From NCBI GenBank assembly GCA_963855995.1, contig OY979717.1, positions 64,642,243 to 64,706,242 of the forward strand: a DNA stretch of 64,000 bases. The letters are read 5' to 3'. This document shows, in pieces, positions 37,155 through 50,199 of this stretch. The position numbers were made by a program, and so were the translations under genes. The stretch's first letter is position 1, and each line of letters starts with the position of its first letter. The notes below the pieces were generated by a model that was given only the letters and a program-made list of their open reading frames with translations, made no database searches and was not told the origin of the DNA. Origin of the DNA: Muricea muricata. Lineage: Eukaryota; Cnidaria; Anthozoa; Malacalcyonacea; Plexauridae.

Positions 37155-40100
37155 TTAGTTGTCACCAGAACTGTCACCAGAGAGATCAGAAGAACTCTGA
37201 GCTTTTTTACTGTCTAAGCTGGATTTTATCTTCTCCAATTTCGCCAGGATACTTTCGTAATTGAATTTTCCTCTTTTATCCCCAAACGGATCCTTGGACA
37301 GAAAATATTTAAAGAATTAACGACCTAATATTGCAGCTTCCATGACAACGCTGTGGAATGGGTCAGGTTCTTTACACAAGTGCAAAACAATCACGAGCAA
37401 GGGGAACAAATCAAATTCCAGAAAAACAGTATCTACCTGCATTTGTTTTCCATTTAAAAACGATTTCTCTTTTACAACAGAGATGTAATAATCATAAAAT
37501 TCAGGAAACGATCGAGTCATTACTTCTCTAAAAACAATTGAAGATTGTTTGTGGCAATGTAAGTGGTAACTCAGCTTCTTCCACACATTACATATGTTTA
37601 AGACTTGTACAATTATTAAATATGACCAAGGTGTAAATAAATATGCTAATGTACTGGTACAGATAACATACATACTCTACATGAATGTACCACCAGGGGC
37701 CATTCGATGAGGGCGGGTATATGAATAAATTTTCAATTCTCAGAGGCCGGTTGTATAAAAATGTGATTAAAGTTAACTATGATCACACTAGATACGTCAA
37801 CCAATCAGATCAATAATTAATTCCCAGGATTGTATAATCAATATTTTTAGGCGCGTTGTTTAGCATTTCGGCTTTTCTCGTGAAAACACTAAAACATAGC
37901 TACAAATGCATGCATGTGAAACCATGCATAATCTATCCAGGTTACAAGAAAAAGTAAGCAGGTAGCATAATTTTGTTCTGTCACTATCATACTGTATCTG
38001 ATGTTTTAACCAAATACATATGAAAACCTATTTATTTTGGGGAAAAATCAGAAATGGAAATTCCTATCGATACAGAAAAGATTCTAGAGAACAGATTCTT
38101 GAAATACTTGTAGAGTTTTTATGTTTACAATCAATCAATCAAGCATTGCAAATCCAAGACTAACCGGCCTTAAAACAACCCGACTCTGAGACCGATTATA
38201 TATTAACTCCCGCAAACCCCGACCCTAACCATAACAATCCCAATAGTTTATTGGATCCAATAATTTCACTGGGTTAGAACGTTCGGATCGAGTGGAAAAT
38301 TTCATTGCTCACCTCAAAGCAGGATAACACGACGATTTATTTTCAAGCATCTCACAAACTGCCACTCGTAAAGTTTCATGTTGTATACAGTCATTATATT
38401 TATTACTGTCGCCTACTTGCACTTCCTAAATAAGAGAGAGCACCGATTGAAAAACACACTTGCGAAATTAAGCTATATCAAGAAACGGAGTCAGAATATA
38501 GAATACAGAAAGCATATTGTATAGCTACATACTGGACTGCTCTTTGGACTACCAGGTGTCCACAAAAAGGACTCCGGTTTGATTCATAATAACTTATAAA
38601 CAAAATTGGATAGTAGGAACTAACTTAGATTTTCATATATTACAATAGTATTTTACTTGAAAATTCATGAAGATACTAATTTTTAAAATCAGTCGCAGAT
38701 TAGCAGATTTGTTGACGTGTCTAAAACATGTAAGAAGCATCTTATCAAAATATCAAACAAACTTCACTCCACTGAAACATACGGTGACGCGTTGTAGGGG
38801 CATGCATTTTCGTAAAAGCTTAGTTATCCACAATATCTGTTTCTGCCGACTGAAACTGCAATTTACCAATGTGACACCCCCATTCAATGTGAATTTGCCA
38901 ATGGTTTTTCAATTAAAAAGCGATGCTCATCATCTCCAACCTCGAAATAATCGGCCAAAATATGAAAGCGACTGTAGAAAAAATTATGACCTCTTTCCTT
39001 GGTCTTTGCGCGCACTTCAAGTTTTTAAAGATCTATCAAACACTAGTACTGTATAATTTCGAACATTACCTGGTAACAATGTGCTTCTAAATAAATAAAT
39101 CTTATTCAAAAATCATTATAGCAGTGTGATGTCACACGTTGTTATTATCTGCATATCCAAAAAGCTGAATATTTCGACACTGAATGGAGTTACAAAAATT
39201 CCACAAAAGAAGTTATTTTGTGGTTTTAAATGATACCTGCAATGCAACCAAGAAAATACTGTGCAAATTTTTTCTTTTTATAGGCACTTTAAGTAAAACA
39301 CAACTGTGATATATCAAAATCTAAGTTTCCTCTATCTAATGCAAGTTGTGAAGAGTAATAGTTCCACTAGTTTGAACGTTATAACGAATCAAACCGGAGT
39401 ACTTTTTTGGGACAATCGGTAGATTATTCATGGACTTTAAAGATTTAGACTTTTGATTTTCTCATTCTGTATTGGTTATTGCAAATATTTCAATGAAAGA
39501 GAGATGCTTTATTGAACGGGAAAGTCCAAAGTTCATGCAAAAGTTCAGAGTCAGTCTGAAGTCCATGCATGGCCAGTCCAGTGATTAGAAGATGCGTGAT
39601 GAAAAGAATATAATACTGTACTTGCTCAAATCCGGGTTCATTGTGGTATGGTTTTTCATTGAGCAGTGATTGGATAGAGATGAGTACACTTGATAAAGAC
39701 TGAGCTGGACTCCATGACGGTCCACTCCATGTTCTTAATGGCAAATAGAGAAAAAACGTACAAATAAATTTATATTACCGAATCTTATTACAGAAGTACT
39801 ACAGGTCAGTAGATTTTATGACTGATCTTTATGGCATTTAAGAATGTTAGTCCACCAAGATATACGGTTTTAAGTGAGCTAAATGCCGACGAAATGCTTT
39901 CTTTACCTTTTTCAAACTTATTAATAATTCATGATTTAACACAAACGAAATCAACATAGTCACTCAGTGCACCGAAAAGTTAACTTCCGTGTCGAACTTC
40001 TTGCTAAATTTAAATTCGTTTGAGAAACAATACAATACACTCGACAAGCAGCTGGAAAATTTGTCTGAGTATGCGCCAGATAAGCCCGCGTGAACGCGTG

Positions 40101-43100
40101 GAAATTGCGTGATTTACGCGTGATATTTAAAAATCATATAACAAACATGGATCACAAGCATTTTCAGTGGACTAAACGACCTTTTAGCGTAATTTTTAAG
40201 AGCACGCTAACAAATCAGGTGAGTAGATATAAACATGAAGGCCAAGTTCCAGCTAAAATCATGTTGGAGCAAAAGGCTGATTTTTTAAAATTCGACTCAA
40301 ACTAGTCAACGCTCGTACTCGAACAACAATACAAAAATGTCACTGAAATCGATCGACTAAACGCATTAGTCAATTGAAAAATATCTTTACCATTTGTACG
40401 AAAACATTTACACAGTATCAAAGACATCATTGCACTGACGGCCCACGTGATTGTGGATGTTTTATCACTTTCACGACCATTTCAACAACAACCGTAATTC
40501 AAAGCACTTTTCCGGTAGCGAGTTTCACAACAAACTATTGGCCATGAGCGGAATTTATAAAACAAAAAAAATTGGTTTCGAAAGGAACATAAACATATTG
40601 GAAGTAACAGGAAACAAATATCTTTTTGGAGCAAAAGCTAAATTTTTCAGTATTAAGTCAAACGTAAATTCAACATCGCGCTAAATTCTTGGCAACCCAC
40701 TCACATGTCAAAGTTTGGAATTTTGCTTCAACAGACGATGTCATCACTTCAAAATATGATTAACTGACAGCTATATCAGTCCTTTACTGAAATCAATAAA
40801 AAATTGTGAACAAAATTATAACTGACTCGTCAAAGAAACTAAATTCCGAGCACCTCTGAAACCAATCTGTATTTCGCAAATAATATGCTAATTACATTTT
40901 GTGTTCAGCCGCCAACAATATTTTTGCACAGCGGTGGCAAATTTCCCACTAAGCTGTTCACTCGACATTGTTTATTACCAGCGTACAAACTGACTGCCCG
41001 AAATTAACAGTGAAAGTGTGTGTAAAAAACGCGGTTAACAGCTTGTTTTGAAACACACTTTTCGGTGTTTTATACGGGTCGAACGTTGTTTACTATACTG
41101 GTATATCACATCAAATATAGCGTATATAACTTAAATACTTTGGCAGTAAGGGTCAGTATGGTTTGTTTCAAGGGAGAAGAATCAAGTTTAATTTTACGTG
41201 ATGACGAAATTTGTAAATGATTTGCAGAAGAATTTTATTGACTTTCGAAAGACGCACTTTTCACATTATTCGTTTACTATTTTCTGCATTCATTTTGACA
41301 CCACTGATATTTAAAAACAATAATTATTAAAAATACATGTAGATTATGAAAAACGCAATAATGTGAATAAACTCAGGGCCTTTTTTAAGGATGTTCGAGT
41401 GGGGGTGTTCGCAAAAAGGGATCTTGGTAGCTCACACCAGCGGATCAATTATAGGAATGCCAACCACAGCCAAGGCCATGCGTGTCTACTGGGTATGCGG
41501 ACATATCCCAAGGAAAATCTCCTGCAGAAATCTGAAAGATTTTAAGGGGGATACGTAATGTGCCACCTTGTGAGAAAATTTTTTAATTTGGACCCACTAA
41601 ATCGTCGAATACGACCTTTATTTCTTGGGTGTTGTCTACCTTAGGCGTTCAGGTCATAGATGTTCAGGTCGAACTTTTCGCAATGTAAAAATTAACTATT
41701 GAAAATTTCCCACAAAAATTGCTACTCAAAATTCTTTTAGAAATTTTAGCAAAATTTCGCTGAAATTGACTACGATTTGCCTGAAACTTTCCCAAAAGAC
41801 CGAGGAAAAATGGAAAATCTCCTGAACACTGTACATTAACCTCTTCAAGCTTTTAATGTTAATAAATTATGCAAATTGTTGCAAAAATAACACATTTAAA
41901 CATTTTGATCTGAAAATTCGGACACAGGAAGATATGATGTTAGACTTTCGCCAGTAACCACTCTGGACAGTAACAGTTTACAAACTGAGCCATTGCTTAA
42001 ACAACTATCGTCCAAAAATTAACGGGGGGGGGGGCATTGTTTTGGGATAACCTGTACATGTACGACAACGCAAACAGAACTTACTATAGTACTTATCAAG
42101 TCTTGCAAACTTGTTTATAACGAAAGGGATTGATGAGGTGAAAATCGATTAAATAGAAGCCAAATTTCACCAGATTGAACACGAAGCACTTCCTCGGCCC
42201 CGGCGGCCTAGTGCATGCAGTATATAAAATTTTTCGTTCATTGTATATTCAGCTCGTCCCTTATTTGTAAACAAATCACTCACAACAGTCTCTAACCCTT
42301 GAATATCATATAATACCGCAAATCATTCATAATGTACGAACAGTTAGTCATAGTGCTTCAGGAAATGCGTTATGCAACATTTGTTAACACTCCTGGATAC
42401 TCTATCTCTCTCTCTCTATATATATATTAATCAGTCACTCGATCGCATTTCGCCTCATCTGAATAGTACAAAGTCAACTTAGCACTAAAAAGCCCCTGAT
42501 AAAACCCTAAAAAGCTTGCTGAAAAAGGTTGTCTCACATCCCCTAATCCTCTGGGTTTCCTAGTTATTTCCATTAATTTAGCTTCTTGTAATCAAAAGGC
42601 AATTATCATAACATAGCTAACAACAAGACACATTTCCTTGAAATAAAAAACACATACATACCCAAGAATGCTCAAACAGACCTTCCCATTTTTGTACAAA
42701 TTTGGATTAAAACGAACTTGCCCTTGACCAGTTGTCATGAATTTAACACGAGGTGGTCGGATAGGATAATCTGGTGGACATCGAATTATGAAGTAGAAAA
42801 ATCCACCTTCATATGGTGTATCGAATGGCCCAGTTATCAGTGCATGAATCTAAACATAGAAAACATGGAAGAAACATGGGTCAAGAAGGCAGCATTGGAC
42901 ATGACCATTGATTAGTGCTTGGAATAGTTTCATGTGAATTACTCATTGAATGGAAAAGAATATATTTGAGACTCAAAAAATAACAAAATTATAATACGTT
43001 ATTTATTGAAAGTTTTATGTCAGTAAAGACCGATTTTTTATTTTTGAATTTCTTTTTGAAACAATCACCCAAAAACATATTTTGGGCGGCAGAATCTGGA

Positions 43101-45825
43101 ATAGTGGTTAACACCCTGATGATTGAGGGATTTAATACATTTTTGTACAGTATGTGAGCACATAACCCGCCCACTTTCTTGTGCAGCCGGTCTAAACGAT
43201 GTAGTTTATAACAATTTCTATTTCCTTGTTTGTGACTGAGATACTTAATCATGCCTCTGTTACAGCCAGGACATCGATTTTATTAAATTTGGTAAATTCA
43301 CATAGTTCTAAAAAATGGGCTTTATTTTTAAGAGAGTGAATACAGCATAGCTGGTGTAAAAATTAAATCAGATTTCCATGCAATCATCCCCAGTTAACCC
43401 ATTAAGTTGATTCAAATAAAATCCCTATTTGTATAATTCACACAATTCATAAACAAAGTGCTATCTACGACTGGATCAATTGTTAGACCTTCACTTGGTC
43501 ACCCCCTAGGTACATAACCCAAAAACAGTGATGTTTACCATATTCAAATTCTAACTGTATACGATAATATCACATCACACAAATTCTGTGGTTTCAGTCC
43601 CTTGGCTATAATGTTTACGCGAGGTATTAGCACTGTATTTTGACCATAGTTCATGTTACTTTGCATTTCATTTAGAATTTCATCAAATAAATAGTGCAAC
43701 TCTTTAGCTAGCTAGGATCACTCATGGACACTTATTGAATGGTTTCACCCCTAAGTACCAGATTAACATGATAGTACCTTGGTAACATCCTCACTATCAG
43801 CAACAACACACATTCCAGGTGGTGGTTCTTTGTATATGTTCATTATATCACTGAAACATAAAATAATGAACATAAAGGTGAAATAAACATACCCATATAA
43901 ATCGACATACAGCGTTTTCACAACAGATTGTGATAAGGCTGTCCTCATGGGTGGATGGGATTTGCAAAAGGAGCGAGACAAAGAACTTTTGAGAATATTT
44001 TACAGACTATAATATACGCAATTGAAGGAAGGTTACGACAATTATGGAAACCCTGGCCAAAACCTGAAGGTATATTGTACAAATGCATAGTTGCCAACAG
44101 TAACAGGTCTTTAGACTAAGCAAAATGCTCTCAGTAAAACAACACATTATAGAGGCGATGGTCTTCAAAGTCAATAATATTGTGACTGCAAAAGTTTCAT
44201 AATGACGACATAAAACTCTTTTGTCCAGCATCATAGTCTCAATTGATTTATCATTGCCATCAATGCATGCTTGATGACAATAATGCACTAGTCAATGTAA
44301 ATCCCTGCCCAGGAGCCCATAAGCTAGTATACTAGACTTCCTTCACTTTTTTGTTCCACTTGAAGTGTCGGTGATGAACATGCCCAGATCTTTTTGACTT
44401 TTCAATTGGTTAACAGGAGAGTAAAACACTGAATACTGTGTGATAATTGGTTCTCAAGATCTTATTATGTGGAAGACCACGCATTTCTCCAATTTTGGTC
44501 TAATTACAAAACTGCCCATGCAAAAGATGGATAGATGGGTCTTTGGTTAATTATAAGCCCCTGGTTGAGTATGTAATTCAAGTTCAAGTATGTGACTAAA
44601 GTCCAACACAGACTTACTGACTTCAGGGCTTGGGTCGCATGGTTTAAATTTTTCATATCTCACTCTACCTCAATGATAATGATTTGTAAATATTGACTGG
44701 TCATTGTTGACAAAGGACCACTCCCCAATTAGACAAACCTCTAATTAAATTCAAAAACAATTTCAGCACAGTTTGAAAAAGCTTCCCAATTAAATTTAGT
44801 TAAATTATGAAGTTTGGTTGTAAAATATTGTAAAATGTTGAAAATATAGTAATACAAAGTTTGCAAATTTTGTATACTTTTGTATCACGCGGGAAAAAGC
44901 GTTACCACATTTCCACATAGTGGTAACACTTTTGGGTGTGTAATACAAATGTATTAAAAATTTGCAAAATTTACAGAAAAATTTTCTCCACATTTTACAA
45001 TATTTTTCAACAAACCAAAATTTAGGATGCACTTTCCAGCTGTGCTAATTAATTTTCCAAATTCAAAAGTTTGTCTATTGGAACCGATGACTAATTATCA
45101 TAATTTGGACTGTCATCGACTGAAAAATTAAAAGTTCATTTACAACAAGTCCACAGACCAGTACAGGGATGATTATAAGAAGATTTTTTCAAAACAAAAA
45201 TCTTCTTAATTCTTATATAGATCATTATAAACAGATTTCAGACAATATAAGAAAATTTTTTACTTTAAAACAAGAATGTGACGACGTCATCAATTTACGG
45301 CGTACCTTTATCCTATTACCCTAACCTAACAACGGAAATTGTGACATTGACAACTAGAAATCCCTTTTGAAAACTTACTGTATAAAAAAAACTTAAACAC
45401 TAATGAATTTACTGTTTATTTGTTATGTCTTAAAACCTAAAATCAGTAAAATGTACAAGTAACAGGGGTCGTCTGAAATCTTGAAGAACTATTTTTTAGT
45501 CATTGTCCACTTCCATTTTAAAATGGCAGATAGAAAATTACTATGAGTTTAATACAATACTTGAGAAATTGAGATGAGAAAGTGTTAAAACATTTTTATT
45601 TAATGTTTCTGGTCCAGTACTGCACAAATTAATTATGTCAAATAATCTGACATAATTCATGAAATATAGACAATAGATTCTGTAATACCGTTTAATTCGT
45701 AAAATACAATCAGCTCCAGCTTTCTCTTTATCCCAGTCCGCTGAATTTAAAGGATCCCATGTGAAAGACAACATTTGAAAAACTGTCTTCACAGGCAAAC
45801 TGGATGTTGACGATGGTCCTGCCAT
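37155..45825 (-). CDS. UBE2Z: Ubiquitin-conjugating enzyme E2 Z (complete, seven exons)
   Basis: E2 enzyme that carries ubiquitin, and in vertebrates also FAT10, from the E1 UBA6 to targets. Exons: 45825-45689, 43850-43778, 42849-42662, 39733-39622, 38425-38313, 37527-37437, 37292-37155; together 852 nt, 283 codons plus TAA, every phase matching. The UBC fold spans roughly residues 38-185: [43 protein letters not shown], then the catalytic cysteine at residue 128 in GKVCLSILG, and [12 protein letters not shown]. The carboxy-terminal extension typical of UBE2Z follows ([22 protein letters not shown]) and ends in a Ser/Asp-rich tail. The ATG sits in a good context (A at -3, G at +4). Human long isoforms have a longer amino end; I see none here. 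Intron 37436-37293 stays open for most of its length but is not conserved in the family, so I read it as intron. Confidence 0.93.
44810..45028. mobile_element. MITE in intron 1 of UBE2Z
   Basis: Left end TTTGGTTGTAAAATATTGTA, right end an imperfect reverse complement (TACAATATTTTTCAACAAAC), with TTTGCAAATTTTGTA-like sequence mirrored further in. About 219 bp, non-coding. Confidence 0.55.
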
Positions 45826-46118
45826 CTTGTCTCTTGTTTTGACTTTTCAATTTTTCTTGTTTTACATTTTGATATTCCTTAGCGCAAGCTGCAAAATTCC
45901 TCAGATTTCTCTATGTTCCTTATTTCCTTATTAATAAATCAGCCTAAATAAATCCTGATTTTACTTTAGTCCTTTGCAAAAAGCCCCTTTTGATATTCTT
46001 ATTTAACAAACAATAATAATTTTTCCCTAAACTAGGTACATTTTGAATTTTGAATTTGTTAAACAACCTCGGAATTTTGTGAGTATAAGACATAGCTAGT
46101 TTTACTAAAGTGCATATA
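45826..46118. other. 5' flank of UBE2Z
   Basis: The promoter of UBE2Z should be here. I see no clear TATA box. The stretch is AT-rich without repeats I recognise. Confidence 0.35.
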
Positions 46119-46634
46119 ATCACAGATCAGGTATAGACCAGATGTCTCACTTCCTATCTATTCCTAATGTTTTCGTGTCCGCGATTTTTCGGCTGATCAC
46201 GAATTGCAACGCGAGATGACGCAACCAGAGAGCACGAATTGCTCACGCAATGGCACTTGCCACGCTGACGTGTACTGCTTACGTGAGAGCACGAATTGGA
46301 CACGCAATACCTCTGGCAAGTGTAATGCACATTTTTTATCAGAAAAAAGATAGGGAAGTGCAGAATTTTGGCAGTTAAACGGCGATTTTAGGCGCAACTA
46401 CCTATTGATCTTTACTTTCTTGACGAATTTTACTGATAAATGATACGCTGCTTCTTTTTAGCAAGAAAGATTCACGCCACGCGAGCAAATCTGACGCGAG
46501 TGATCTGACGCGAGCAAGTCTGACGCGAGCAAGTCTGACGCGAGCAAATCTGACGAAGGCTGACGCGAGCTCTTCAAAATCGCGGACATAAATTTTGCTT
46601 AGTGAGACATCTGGTTCTATACCTGATCTGTGAT
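46119..46634. mobile_element. MITE, TIR ATCACAGATCAGGTATAGA, with an internal 15-bp minisatellite
   Basis: Left end ATCACAGATCAGGTATAGA, then CCAGATGTCTCACT; the right end is its reverse complement with one extra base. Near the ends, GTCCGCGATTTT is mirrored by AAATCGCGGAC. Inside, at about 46489-46575, TCTGACGCGAGCAAG is tandemly repeated about six times with small variations. Flanks share ATA, a possible 3-bp target duplication. Confidence 0.7.
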
Positions 46635-47152
46635 ATAATGGTTCCTTAATAAATGAAAAATCCTATTTCAAAGGAATAAGTCCCCGTTGCCAAACTTTGC
46701 TAAGAATTCCTTAGACTCTCCGGTAAAAATATTCGATTCCTCAGCATTTTCCTACAATCCTATCATAGGTAGCCCACTAATTGATGGTATATTTTTGGTT
46801 CAAAAAATGTGTATTTGTTCTTGTGTTACTCTTTCTACAACTTTATTGATGCGCGCGGTCCAGTTCAATGCGCGGTCAGCTTGTGATGCATCAACGTTTA
46901 CATCATGTATATATATTTTCCTAAGGTTGGCAAGTAAATACCTAAATTGCACACGTAGCCCCGACGAAATGGTACAAAAACTACACAAATACGATTGAAA
47001 ACACAAAATAAACACTTCAAAAATAGACTCCGATAATTTTACTAAACTGCCAGTCACTTTTTTGGGCGGAAACAACAATGAAAATCAGGTAAAATTCGCA
47101 AAGTTTTTCAACATTTTGTTGAATTTTTCGCTGTGACTATGCGTGGTCCAGG

Positions 47153-49813
47153 CACTGAGCTTTATTACATCTGGAGAAAGCACGCGCCGCCATCTTTGAA
47201 GCCATTTTAATGGCGGCGATTTGCAAAATTGGTTCCCGATTGGTTCCCGGCTACAGGTAGCTACCACTGAGCCAAAATGCGATGCTATACGTCCGGCAAA
47301 GCTCTTCGCCCCCCTGGTTTTTAACAAAAAATTGTTTACGAGATAGCGAGAAAAAGGAAATAATCTTAAAATATTTTGGTTTCTTTGAATATATTTTTAT
47401 ACTACATTTGCTTAACGGTGAAAAAAGGTGTTTGCCTTACTTGTCGGAGCAAGAATCTACTATAAATGCAGGGAATTCCTCTTTCAGGTATGTTTCACAC
47501 AACATACACTTTGTATTTTGCATACAATATTAATACAGACACGGCAACACGCTTCGATGTTTGTCCTGTTTGATAATAAAGTGTTTTTAGATCACACAAA
47601 CCCTTAGGTCTTATATACAAATGGTTAAAGATTATTGACATAGTTTTTCTTCTTCTGAGCATTGTATTTTTATTGCTAGCTTCGTTTTGTTTTGCTGAAG
47701 GCTGTTGCATTACTTGCATATGTTAGCCTAACATTCCTGGACTCAGCAGCATCTTTATGCAACTCTTTCTGGCTAAGCTGCTTATGTAGAAAGTAGATAC
47801 TACCAGAAGATTTGAAGAAAGTACACACTCGCTTTGTTTTAGGTTTGTACCTGCCAGTATATGCGCAAATCCAATACCTGAGAAAAAAGTCAGCTGTAAA
47901 AAAGGGAAAATATCCAGGACATGGCATAAGAGGTTTTGTTTTCCAAATGCACCAAGGTAACTCACACTTTACATTAATTAACAATCAGAAGAAATTTAGA
48001 AGTGACAGGGTCCAGAAAACTGCATGTTTTCATTGTTAAGTTTTGTATTAGCCATTGATGCCTTTTAAAGATACAATTATAGTTGACTGCATGTGCATAG
48101 AAAATTAGACATTTCAAGACCAAATACAGGGGCCCAGTGTTGAATGGGGTCACTCTGTAAAAATAAAATTGTGTAATTATAATTGTAAAGTATCATTGAC
48201 TTATCAATATTTAAGAGAGTCCTTGATAGTTCAACCCTTATAGAATAAAGGCATTTGCTTTTCTCTGTGTATCCTTGTGTTGTAAAGGCAAAAATGTACT
48301 ACAATATACTAATATACTTGTTAATGTTTTCTTATTTTGTAGGACCTATCTACTGTAAGAACCTCACCTCAACATGGCATAAAGCATACATATGTAAAAC
48401 AACAGAGGCAGAAATTTTATCATGTCATATCTATGATATGATGAATAATTTAATAAAATGTCAAATTCTATATTGTACAGTAGTCACTACTATTCTTAAA
48501 GTTACATTGTTAATGTTAAGCTAGTAATGACACCTGTAAAAAGCCAAATTAAAAAAGTTCAAAATTAGTCCTGCATTAATGCTGTCTCCAATTTCCAACA
48601 GATACTTTGCATGTATTTTAGACATTCTCCTAGAATACAAAAACAACAGGTAAGAGTCTGCACAAACCAGGTGTCAACTTTACAATGTTTACTAGAAACA
48701 AAAACATAACATTGACAAGAAAGGATGTGAAATGATACACATTGGCATCACCTAGGGGATGGTGGTTGGATATGGGATTCATATAATCAGCAGAAAATTG
48801 TATTAGGAAAATGATGACTTTGACTCCCCTTCCTTAAAAAGGCATAGGACCCACAAATCAGGGTGAGATGTGTTTTTTTTTGCAGACATGTGTCAATTTG
48901 TGCCAGAGTAGAAAATGTATGCATTTTACTGTCTGATTGCATACAGGGTGGTTAACTTTACAAACTGTGTGTCAATGTACCTGAATAAAAGAGCAAATTT
49001 GGCAGAAATATGGAATTTTTAGAGGGTCCTGAAAAGGGTAAACTGGGAGGTAGGAAATGCATATTTTTGCTAGGAAAATAGGATTCCATGCACTGGGACT
49101 TCCCACAAAACAATAGAAAATTTTGTGCACTTGGACAACGGGATTAGTAGCCCTTCAGGACCCTGTTTTTATAATTCAAAGATATAAAATATACCAGAAG
49201 GCAATTTCAACTTCCTACATTCAACTGATCCAAGTTATACATAACATAAATCTGTACATTCAATGTAAGACTGTAGAGTATATTCAGGCGCCAAGCTTAC
49301 AAATTTTATATAGAACAACATTGAACATGAAAATTGAAAAAATAAACTTAAAAGAAAGAAACTCTAATTTTCAAATACCTGTTATTAAAATACAAAACTT
49401 CAAATAGTTCAGGCTGGTGTTCCTCATCAAAAATCTTGCAATTGTCGACATTTTCAAGACTTTATTAATTTTCCGTTCCTTTCCAAGGCCAAGTATATAA
49501 TGAATAACTTGTACATCTTTGAATAAATCGTAAAAGTCCCAAAAAATTGATCAAAACCATTCTCATGGACAAAAAAATTCACTGCGAAAAAGATCAACAT
49601 CACATCCAGGGGGGTGTGAAAACCGCCGCGGGCTCAAAATTGAGCCTGGCTAGCGGTTACTACCTTTAGCCGTTGCCATGGATATGGCGTCAAATGGCGT
49701 GAGATGGCGTCAAATGGCGTGATGATTCGTCAGAAATCCGCCATGTTTTTGGCTTCAACTGTTTGACTGAACAGAGATTGGCGTGCTCTCTCCAGATATA
49801 ATAGAACTCAATG
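47153..49813. other. Spacer of palindrome A, no gene recognised
   Basis: Contains a hairpin near 47190-47219 (CGCCGCCAT / AATGGCGGCG), a short hairpin at 49621-49659 (GGCTCAAAATTGAGCC core), and a 20-bp unit ATGGCGTCAAATGGCGTGAG in two tandem copies at 49684-49724. Open frames at 47676-48039 on both strands and at 49123-49407 show no family motif. Confidence 0.4.
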
Positions 49814-49976
49814 GGTCCAGGTCGTCTGACATAATTTCAAACGGTTTTCCCGTTTAACTGACGACGACAAGATTTCATTGGCTTTCGAAATTTTTCCAGC
49901 TTTAAATACCAATGAAATCTTGTCGTCGTCAGTTAAACGGGAAAACCGTTTGAAATTATGTCAGACGACCTGGACC
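49814..49976. repeat. Perfect 68-bp hairpin at the inner end of palindrome A's right arm
   Basis: Positions 49814-49881 are the exact reverse complement of 49909-49976, with a 27-bp loop. The arms run from GGTCCAGGTCGTCTGAC to AAGATTTCATTGG. The outer 8 bp (CCTGGACC) overlap the end of the palindrome arm itself. Confidence 0.9.
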
Positions 49977-50199
49977 ACGCATAGTCACAGCGAAAAATTC
50001 AACAAAATGTTGAAAAACTTTGCGAATTTTACCTGATTTTCATTGTTGTTTCCGCCCAAAAAAGTGACTGGCAGTTTAGTAAAATTATCGGAGTCTATTT
50101 TTGAAGTGTTTATTTTGTGTTTTCAATCGTATTTGTGTAGTTTTTGTACCATTTCGTCGGGGCTACGTGTGCAATTTAGGTATTTACTTGCCAACCTTA

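Noticed and set aside
37317-37673. Single-exon gene ending ...VMEAAILGR on the minus strand
   Set aside because: Its middle part is UBE2Z exon 37527-37437; the rest is the adjoining introns, because family order requires QMQ to join DPFG directly.
40090-40684. A small gene on the plus strand (MDHKHFQW..., with a GTGAGT donor and a similar second block near 40620)
   Set aside because: It lies inside a UBE2Z intron, no family is recognisable, and the similarity between the two blocks is short; evidence is too thin.
42718-42915. Plus-strand open frame of 65 codons
   Set aside because: It is the antisense shadow of UBE2Z exon 42849-42662.
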